Positions 15,827 through 21,517 of a stretch of DNA of 29,906 bases are shown here, piece after piece; positions within the stretch are counted from its first letter, which is position 1; each line of letters opens with the position of its first letter. The position numbers were made by a program, and so were the translations under genes. The notes under the pieces were generated by a model. That model saw nothing but the letters and a program-made list of their open reading frames with translations. It did not search any database and was not told the origin of the DNA. Source of the DNA: Alphaproteobacteria bacterium (GTDB lineage Bacteria; Pseudomonadota; Alphaproteobacteria; ATCC43930; CGMCC-115725); contig JASHUO010000152.1 in assembly GCA_030039975.1 (NCBI GenBank), positions 1-29,906 of the forward strand, given 5' to 3'.

Positions 15827-16984
15827 TCAGGCCGCGGCGGCGCGTCGCACCTCGCCATAGGCCCAATCGAACCATGGCAGGAGCGCCTCGACATCGCTGC
15901 GCTCGACCGTCGAGCCGCACCAGATGCGCAGACCGGGCGGCGCGTCGCGGTGACCGGCGATGTCGAAGCCGGCGCCTTCGGCATCGACCAGCGCTTCGAG
16001 TCGCTTCACCGCGGCACGCTGCGCCTCCACCGGCAGGCGCTGGAACCAATCGTCCACCAGCTTGAGGCAGACCGAGGTCCAGGAGCGTATCGCCGGCTCC
16101 CGCGCCAGGAAATCGATCCAGGGCGTGCGCTCGACCCATTGGGCGATCACCGCGAGATTGCCCTTGGCGCGGGCGATGAGCGCCGGGCGGCCGCCGACCG
16201 ACTCGGCCCATTTGAGGCCGTCGATCGCATCTTCGATCGCGAGCAGCGACGGCGTGTTGATGGTCTCGCCCTTGAAGATGCCTTCGTTGAACTTCGCTTT
16301 GGACGTCAGCCGAAAGATCTTCGGCAGCGGCCAGGGCGGAGTGTAGGTCTCCAGCCGCTGGACCGCACGCGGGCTCAGCACGAGCATGCCATGCGCCGCC
16401 TCGCCGCCCAGCGCCTTCTGCCAGGACCAGGTGACGACATCGAGCTTGTCCCAGGGCAGCTCCATGGCGAAGGCGGCCGAGGTGGCATCGCAGAGCGTGA
16501 GGCCTTGCCGGTCGGGCTTGATCCAGTCGCCATTCGGGACACAGACGCCGGAGGTCGTGCCGTTCCAGGTGAAGACCACATCGCGGCCGCCATCGACCTT
16601 GCCGAGGTCGGGAAGGGCGCCATAGTCGGCGCGCATCAGGCGGAGATCGGTGATCTTCAGCTGCTTTGCCACATCGGTGGCCCAACCTTCCCCGAAGCTC
16701 TCCCACGCCAGCACGTCGACGCCGCGCGCACCCAGCAGCGACCACATCGCCATCTCGATCGCGCCGGTATCGGAGGCCGGCACGATACCGACGCGATAGT
16801 CGCGGGGAATGCCGAGCAGCGCGCGCGAGCGCTCGACGACCTCGTCGATCTTGGCTCGGCCGGGCTTTGCGCGATGCGAGCGGCCGAGCAGCGCGCCTTG
16901 CAGCGCGTCGAGGCTCCAGCCGGGGCGCTTGGCACAGGGTCCTGAGGAGAAATGAGGATTTTGGGGCCGAACGAGCGGCTTCAT
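15827..16984 (-). CDS. serC: Phosphoserine aminotransferase
   Basis: PLP enzyme that transaminates phosphohydroxypyruvate with glutamate to phosphoserine, the step after SerA; related enzymes also act in pyridoxal phosphate synthesis. The 385-residue product belongs to the alphaproteobacterial/archaeal-type SerC subgroup and not the E. coli type. The N-terminus NPHFSSGPCAKRPGW, the PASDTGAIEMAMW segment (69-81), and the PLP lysine Lys190 in WSWQKALGGEAAHG support this. It heads the serC-serA block. The gap to the divergent MHS transporter gene (213 bases) contains strong GC hairpins but no promoter I can assign to serC with confidence. Confidence 0.96.
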   Translation of the reverse strand: MKPLVRPQNPHFSSGPCAKRPGWSLDALQGALLGRSHRAKPGRAKIDEVVERSRALLGIPRDYRVGIVPASDTGAIEMAMWSLLGARGVDVLAWESFGEGWATDVAKQLKITDLRLMRADYGALPDLGKVDGGRDVVFTWNGTTSGVCVPNGDWIKPDRQGLTLCDATSAAFAMELPWDKLDVVTWSWQKALGGEAAHGMLVLSPRAVQRLETYTPPWPLPKIFRLTSKAKFNEGIFKGETINTPSLLAIEDAIDGLKWAESVGGRPALIARAKGNLAVIAQWVERTPWIDFLAREPAIRSWTSVCLKLVDDWFQRLPVEAQRAAVKRLEALVDAEGAGFDIAGHRDAPPGLRIWCGSTVERSDVEALLPWFDWAYGEVRRAAAA

Positions 16985-17074
16985 GGCGCTATTCCTTCCA
17001 GAATAGATGCGACCCGTTGGGGGGCCGTGTCCCGCCGCAGAACGTAAGGAGAATGCTGCGCCGCGTCAATCGCC

Positions 17075-17110
17075 GGCGCCGCGCGGCGCCGCGGCACCGC
17101 GCCGCGGTGC
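17075..17110. repeat. GC-rich hairpin cluster between divergent serC and MHS genes
   Basis: GGCGCC, GCGC, GGCGCC at 17075-17090 form a self-complementary block, and GCACCGC/GCGGTGC with a GCC loop follow at 17094-17110. Together they form a roughly 35-base, almost entirely G+C region inside an otherwise more AT-rich 213-base intergenic stretch. They could form an RNA structure in the transporter leader, a bidirectional block, or a protein site. A TATAGT box at 17152-17157 has no good -35 partner. Confidence 0.45.
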
Positions 17111-17197
17111 GCGTAAGGACAATATCGAAAACGGCCCAGAAATCGGTTATTTATAGTGGGCTAATGATAAGCGCCTTTATCGGGGGAGGAGCGAGAT

Positions 17198-18529
17198 ATG
17201 GTCAGTACGACATCGGACAGAATGCTTTCGGGCAGCGAGCACGCCGCCCAGCTGCGCAAGGCAGTGATCGCCGCCACGATCGGCACGACGATCGAATGGT
17301 ATGATTTCTTCATCTACGGCACCGCGGCGGGCCTGGTCTTCGGGAAGCTCTACTTTCCCCACGAGGCCCCCCTGGCCGCGACGCTCGCAGCGTTCGGGAC
17401 ATACTTCATCGGCTTCGTCGGCCGGCCGATCGGCGCCGCGATCTTCGGCCATTACGGCGACCGCATCGGGCGCAAGGCGACGCTGATCGCCACGCTGATG
17501 TGCATGGGCATTGCCACCTTCCTCATCGCCTTCGTGCCCACCTATGCCTCGATCGGCATCTGGGGCGCGATCCTGCTCACCATTCTGCGCGTGATCCAAG
17601 GCATCGGCGTTGGCGGCGAATGGGGCGGCTCGGTGCTGATTGCGATGGAATGGGCGCGCACGCATGGCAGCCGCGGCCTCGTCGCCTCCTGGCCGCAATT
17701 CGGCGTCCCCTCCGGGCTCTTCCTCTCCAACCTCGCGATCCTGGCGTTCAGTGCCTGGTCGGGCGATCAATTCGCCACCTGGGGCTGGCGCATCCCCTTC
17801 CTGCTGAGCATCGTCCTCGTCGGCATCGGGCTCTGGGTGCGACTCGGCATTCTCGAAACGCCGGTCTTCCAGAAGCTCGTCTCGGAGCAGAAGATCGAGC
17901 GCGCGCCGATCGTCGAGGTGATCGCCAAGCAGCCGCGCGAGATCCTGCTGTCGGCGCTGCTGCGCATGGCGGAGCAGGCGCCCTTCTACATCTTCACCGC
18001 CTTCATCTTCGCTTATGCCGTCGGCACGCTGAAGCTGTCGCGCGACCTTATCCTCGCGGCCGTGCTCGTCGCCTCGCTGGTCTCCTTCATCACCATCCCG
18101 CTTTCCGGCCATATCTCCGACCGGATCGGCCGGCGCAAGATGTATCTGATCGGCGCGGCGGTAATGGGCCTCTTCGGCTTCCTCTTTTTCGGCATGGTCG
18201 ACACGGCGATCCCCTCGGCGGTGTTCATCGCCATCGTCCTCTCGCTGATCCCGCATGACATGATGTACGGCCCGCAAGCGGCGCTGATCGCTGAAGCCTT
18301 CACGCCGCGCCTGCGCTACAGCGGCTCTTCGCTTGGATATCAGCTCGCTTCGATCATCGCCGGCGGTCCGGCGCCGATCATTGCCACGGCGCTGTTCGCC
18401 GCCTACGGTTCCGGCTACGCGGTCGCGATCTACATCGCCGCCTGCGCGGTGGTGAGCCTGGTGTCGGCAGCGTTTATGCCGGACTACACCGGCAAAGACA
18501 TCTCGACCGAGTACGACGCCGGCGCCTGA
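17198..18529 (+). CDS. MHS-family MFS metabolite:proton symporter
   Basis: Inner-membrane transporter of the metabolite:H+ symporter family, which includes ShiA, KgtP and ProP. The 443-residue product has twelve predicted helices. The family hallmark IEWYDFFIYGTAAGLVFG sits at about 32-49, and the loop 2-3 signature GHYGDRIGRK with its second-half counterpart GHISDRIGRRKMYLIG is clear. RVIQGIGVGGEWGGSVLIA is another strong family segment. A GGGGGAGGAG ribosome-binding site precedes the ATG closely. Substrates in the family are organic acids, shikimate, betaine or proline; the sequence does not choose among them. It is monocistronic, with a strong stem-loop directly downstream. Confidence 0.93.
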   Translation: MVSTTSDRMLSGSEHAAQLRKAVIAATIGTTIEWYDFFIYGTAAGLVFGKLYFPHEAPLAATLAAFGTYFIGFVGRPIGAAIFGHYGDRIGRKATLIATLMCMGIATFLIAFVPTYASIGIWGAILLTILRVIQGIGVGGEWGGSVLIAMEWARTHGSRGLVASWPQFGVPSGLFLSNLAILAFSAWSGDQFATWGWRIPFLLSIVLVGIGLWVRLGILETPVFQKLVSEQKIERAPIVEVIAKQPREILLSALLRMAEQAPFYIFTAFIFAYAVGTLKLSRDLILAAVLVASLVSFITIPLSGHISDRIGRRKMYLIGAAVMGLFGFLFFGMVDTAIPSAVFIAIVLSLIPHDMMYGPQAALIAEAFTPRLRYSGSSLGYQLASIIAGGPAPIIATALFAAYGSGYAVAIYIAACAVVSLVSAAFMPDYTGKDISTEYDAGA

Positions 18530-18538
18530 CGCCATAAG

Positions 18539-18575
18539 GGATCCGTCTGCCGCCCGGTCGGAGGCAGGCGGATCC
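18539..18575 (+). terminator. Stem-loop terminator after the MHS transporter gene
   Basis: GGATCCGTCTGCC (18539-18551) pairs with GGCAGGCGGATCC (18563-18575) over 13 base pairs including one G-U pair in plus-strand RNA, around an 11-base loop. It starts nine bases after the stop codon. The following bases are not a clear T-run, so termination strength is uncertain. The structure separates the transporter gene from the DoxX gene. Confidence 0.65.
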
Positions 18576-18597
18576 TCTAGGTACTTTGGAGCGCTCG

Positions 18598-19002
18598 ATG
18601 ACCCAGTCCTTGAACCGGTGGATGCCGCACGCTTTGTCGCTGCTGCGGATCGTCGCCGCTTTGATCTTCCTCGAGCACGGCACGCAGAAGCTCCTGGGCT
18701 TCCCGCCTTCGCCCCACCCCGGACCGCTCCCCACGCTTCTCCTCGTCCAGGGCTGGATCGAGCTCGTCGGCGGCATCCTGCTCGTCATCGGCCTCTTCAC
18801 GCGCGCCGTCGCCTTCGTGCTCTCAGGGGATATGGCGGTCGCCTATTTCATGGCGCATGTGCCGAAGAGCCCCTTCCCCACGCTCAGTGGCGGCGATGCC
18901 GCGATCCTCTTCTGCTTCGTGTTCTTCTACTTGGTCTTTGCGGGGGGCGGCCCGGTGAGCGTCGATGCGCTCCGCGGTGAGAACGCCGCGCGGCAGCCCT
19001 GA
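18598..19002 (+). CDS. DoxX-family membrane protein
   Basis: Small inner-membrane protein of 134 residues with four hydrophobic helices. It carries the DoxX pattern: LLRIVAALIFLEHGTQKLLG near the N-terminus, then GWIELVGGILLVIGLFTRAVA, and AYFMAHVPKSPFP before the last helix. Family members are linked to oxidative-stress and thiosulfate:quinone roles in some species, but the function is generally unknown. I chose the ATG at 18598, with GGAG six bases upstream; a TTG four codons earlier would give a slightly longer product. It stands alone between the transporter terminator and the convergent maoC gene, ten bases away. Confidence 0.9.
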   Translation: MTQSLNRWMPHALSLLRIVAALIFLEHGTQKLLGFPPSPHPGPLPTLLLVQGWIELVGGILLVIGLFTRAVAFVLSGDMAVAYFMAHVPKSPFPTLSGGDAAILFCFVFFYLVFAGGGPVSVDALRGENAARQP

Positions 19003-19012
19003 GCTCCGAGGC

Positions 19013-19462
19013 TCAGCCCTCGCGCCGCTTCAGCAGATGCATCGACAGGAAGGTCAGCACCGCCTCGTCCTTCTGATTCTTGATGCGATAGGCGATGCGC
19101 AGGATGCCGCGATCGGGCTTCGAGCTCGACGGCTTCTTCTCCGTCACCTCGATCTCGGTGTGGAGGGTGTCGCCCGGCCGCACCGGCTTCAGCCAGCGCA
19201 GCTCGTCGAAGCCCGGCGAGCCCATGCTGGCCGCGCGGAAGACGCCGGTTTCGATCACCATGCGGAAACCCAAGGCGAGCGTCTGGAAGCCGCTGGCGAT
19301 CAGGCCGCCGTAATTGCTCTGCCGCGCCGCCTCGACATCGAGATGGAAAGGCTGCGGGTCGTAGCGCAGCGCGAAATCGATGATCATGCTCTGGGTCACT
19401 GTCACGCCTTGCGTGACGATTCGTTCGCCGATCGCGAAATCGTCGAAATAGCGGTCGGTCAT
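19013..19462 (-). CDS. MaoC-family acyl-CoA hydratase/dehydratase
   Basis: Hot-dog fold hydratase of 149 residues, cytoplasmic, expected to hydrate or dehydrate an enoyl-CoA-type substrate. The hydratase-2 motif is visible, with Asp35 and His40 in RYDPQPFHLD followed by YGGLIASGFQTLAL. Downstream, WLKPVRPGDTL and RIKNQKDE fit monomeric MaoC proteins that act as dimers. The ATG at 19462 starts MTDRYFDDFAIGE, the usual beginning. It lies seven bases downstream of the tartrate/D-malate dehydrogenase-type gene, so the two are co-transcribed. The exact substrate cannot be deduced; a CoA ligase is not visible nearby. Confidence 0.9.
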   Translation of the reverse strand: MTDRYFDDFAIGERIVTQGVTVTQSMIIDFALRYDPQPFHLDVEAARQSNYGGLIASGFQTLALGFRMVIETGVFRAASMGSPGFDELRWLKPVRPGDTLHTEIEVTEKKPSSSKPDRGILRIAYRIKNQKDEAVLTFLSMHLLKRREG

Positions 19463-19469
19463 CGGCGCG

Positions 19470-20534
19470 TCAGCCGAGCGCCGCAGCGATCGCCGAGCCC
19501 AGCTCCTGTGTCTTCGCCTTGCCGCCGAGATCCGGCGTCTTCGGCGCGGAGGGATCGGCGAGCGCTGCGGCAATCGCCTTTTCGATCGCACCGGCCGCTG
19601 CGGTCTCGCCGAGATGCGCCAGCATCATCGCTCCCGACCAGATCTGGCCGATCGGATTGGCGATGGCCTTGCCGTAGATATCCGGCGCCGAGCCATGGAC
19701 CGGCTCGAACATCGACGGGAATTCGCGTTCGGGGTTGATGTTGGCCGAGGGCGCGATGCCGATCGAGCCGACCACCGCCGGGCCAAGATCGCTGAGGATG
19801 TCCCCGAAGAGATTCGAGCCCACGACCACGTCGAACCAATGCGGGTTGCGCACGAAATGCGCCGTCAGGATGTCGATGTGGTACTGGTCGGTCTTGGCCG
19901 CCGGATATTCCTTGGCGATCGCCGCGAAGCGCTCGTCCCAATAGGGCATGGTGTGGATGATGCCGTTCGACTTGGTTGCCGAGGTCACGTGCTTCTTGCG
20001 CTTCATCGCGAGCTCGAAGGCAAAGCGCATGATGCGGTCGCAGCCCTGACGCGTGAACACCGTCTGCTGCATCGCCATCTCGAGCGGCGTGCCCACATAA
20101 AGGCGGCCGCCGATCTCGGAATACTCGCCCTCATTGTTCTCGCGCACGACGTAGAAATCGATCTCACCGGGCTTGCGGTTCTTGAGCGGCGAATCGACGC
20201 CGGCCAAAAGCCGGATCGGGCGCAGATTGACGTATTGCCGGAAGCCGCGGCGGATCGGGATCAGCAAGCCCCAGAGAGAGACGTGATCGGCAACGCCGGG
20301 ATAGCCCACGGCGCCGAGGAAGATGCCCTGCGTGCCCTTGATCTGCTCGAGCCCGTCCGCCGGCATCATCGTGCCGGTCTTGGTGTAGCGCTCGCAGCTC
20401 CAATCGTAGTGCCGCCATTTGAGCTCGAAGCCGAAGCGGCGCGCCGCCGCCTCGAGCACGCGCATTCCTTCCGGCACCACTTCCTTGCCGATTCCATCGC
20501 CGGGAATCACGGCGATCTCATAGGTCTTCGCCAC
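19470..20534 (-). CDS. Tartrate/D-malate dehydrogenase-type beta-decarboxylating dehydrogenase
   Basis: NAD-dependent oxidative decarboxylase of the isocitrate/isopropylmalate dehydrogenase superfamily, 354 residues. The N-terminus IAVIPGDGIGKEVVPEG, the arginine-rich YVNLRPIRLL segment, FYVVRENNEGEYSEIGGR, the SATKSNGII lysine region and VVGSNLFGDILSDLGPAVVG (metal-binding aspartates) are all present, as is the NAD-binding region EPVHGSAPDIYGKAIANP. The wording is that of the TtuC/DmlA group (tartrate dehydrogenase/D-malate dehydrogenase) and not LeuB: the LeuB-type substrate loop is replaced by SLWGLLIPIRRGFRQ. Substrate preference among tartrate, D-malate and related acids cannot be fixed from sequence. 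It is followed by the maoC gene in one transcript. Confidence 0.9.
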   Translation of the reverse strand: MAKTYEIAVIPGDGIGKEVVPEGMRVLEAAARRFGFELKWRHYDWSCERYTKTGTMMPADGLEQIKGTQGIFLGAVGYPGVADHVSLWGLLIPIRRGFRQYVNLRPIRLLAGVDSPLKNRKPGEIDFYVVRENNEGEYSEIGGRLYVGTPLEMAMQQTVFTRQGCDRIMRFAFELAMKRKKHVTSATKSNGIIHTMPYWDERFAAIAKEYPAAKTDQYHIDILTAHFVRNPHWFDVVVGSNLFGDILSDLGPAVVGSIGIAPSANINPEREFPSMFEPVHGSAPDIYGKAIANPIGQIWSGAMMLAHLGETAAAGAIEKAIAAALADPSAPKTPDLGGKAKTQELGSAIAAALG

Positions 20535-20663
20535 GGGCGCATCCCTCCCTCGCTAAGCGCCCGGACGATAGCCGAGGGGCGATGGAGCGGCTAGGGCATG
20601 TCCCCGAGAGAGCGAAGCCAACGACTGGCGGCAGGTGTGCCGCAGCAGGCACCCGCCACGCAT

Positions 20664-20687
20664 AGGGGCATCCGCCCCTGACGGGGC
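20664..20687. repeat. Overlapping alternative hairpins in the ttuC-like/DUF892 gap
   Basis: GGGGC, GCCCC and GGGGC occur in a row (20665-20669, 20674-20678, 20683-20687) with four-base spacers. The middle element can pair with either neighbour, giving two mutually exclusive small hairpins. It lies in the 228-base gap between the dehydrogenase and DUF892 genes, both on the minus strand. No gene is seen in the gap. Confidence 0.4.
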
Positions 20688-20703
20688 TCGCCGTCGCGCA
20701 AGC

Positions 20704-20734
20704 GCCTCAGGCCTGGGAAGACCAGACCTGAGGC
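20704..20734 (-). terminator. Candidate stem-loop terminator after the DUF892 gene
   Basis: Thirteen-base arms (20704-20716 and 20722-20734) around a five-base loop form a stem that is complete, with one G-U pair, in minus-strand RNA; the plus-strand version has a C-A mismatch, which favours the minus strand. It starts 28 bases after the stop of the DUF892 gene. No T-run follows, so its strength is uncertain. Confidence 0.55.
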
Positions 20735-20762
20735 AAAATGCTCGATCTCGTTTCTGCGGCGC

Positions 20763-21266
20763 TTACGCCGCGAGGCGCTCGCCCAATTCTTTCGCGACGA
20801 GGTGCCTCACAAGCCGGCGCGTCCGCTCGACGAAGGCGAGTTGCTCCGCCAGGCAGGTCTCGAGCAATACGCCCACGCCGAAGTGACCTGAGAGATCGGC
20901 CATCGCCGTGAGCGCCGCATATTCCGCGATGCGCAGATGGATCGCGGCCTTGGCCTTCGCCAAGATAAAGAGGTGCCTGGCGGCGGGTGCTTGGATCTCG
21001 GCGAGTTCCCTCTTGAAATCCTCGACGAACACGTCGTGAAGTCGATCATTGGGCTTCATCGGTTTTTCGCGGATGAGCTCGAAGCAGCGATCGAGGCTGC
21101 TGAGGATCTGGTCCTTGATGAAGATCCGCGATTCCAGCGCTTCCTTGACGTCCGGATCTTTGGCCACCTCGTTGATCATCCGAAAGATCTCTGTCGTGCG
21201 CTCCTCGCGCTGCCGCACATTGCTGAGCATCATCACGAAGAGTTCCTTGGGGTTCTGGATTGCCAT
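20763..21266 (-). CDS. DUF892 (YciE/YciF-like) ferritin-like protein, degenerate metal site
   Basis: A 167-residue all-helical protein with the layout of the DUF892 family, a ferritin-like four-helix fold associated with stress. The order is visible: PKELFVMMLSNVRQREERTT (helix 1 with Glu21), a second helix (about 35-65), AKAAIHLRIAEYAAL (helix 3) and GVGVLLETCLAEQLAFVE (helix 4). Comparison with YciF shows that several expected diiron ligands are absent: the HLEET-type stretch of helix 2 is SRIFIK (46-51), and two glutamates in helix 3 become Ile and Arg. Glu21, His110 and Glu141 remain. The ATG at 21266 was chosen because AGAGGG lies just upstream and the upstream frame is non-coding. The functional role is unknown. 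Confidence 0.75.
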   Translation of the reverse strand: MAIQNPKELFVMMLSNVRQREERTTEIFRMINEVAKDPDVKEALESRIFIKDQILSSLDRCFELIREKPMKPNDRLHDVFVEDFKRELAEIQAPAARHLFILAKAKAAIHLRIAEYAALTAMADLSGHFGVGVLLETCLAEQLAFVERTRRLVRHLVAKELGERLAA

Positions 21267-21517
21267 GTAAGCCCTCTGCTGAACTGAGTGGACACCACGA
21301 GCGCCGTCGCACTCGCCGCGATACCCTGCGCCGGCGCACGGCAGCGTGCTATCGGGTGACAGCCCGAGCCCTCGCCGCTGAAATCGCCGACGCGATCCCT
21401 GTCGAAATGGGCGTTCGCGGCGAATTCTGTTCAACCGCGGGCGCAGGGAAGCGCTTAGAGAAAGCCGGAATATCCCCCTAGTCGACGCGAGCGGAGCCCC
21501 TGGGCTAGAACCCGGAG
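21267..21517. other. Gap between divergent DUF892 and ppc genes, nothing recognised
   Basis: 251 bases with no supported gene. I looked for sigma-70 boxes, the GGAAC-type boxes of alphaproteobacterial general stress promoters, and strong repeats, and saw none that I can support. It should contain the promoters of both flanking genes. Confidence 0.6.

Noticed and set aside
15781..15984. N-terminal extension of SerA by 68 residues
   Set aside because: The extension overlaps the end of serC and reads as unstructured residues; the family N-terminus starts at 15780.
17177..18535. 452-codon open frame antisense to the whole MHS transporter gene
   Set aside because: The translation is a low-complexity mix of Arg, Asp, Gly and Ala, typical of the shadow frame of GC-rich coding DNA, while the plus-strand product is a clear MHS transporter.
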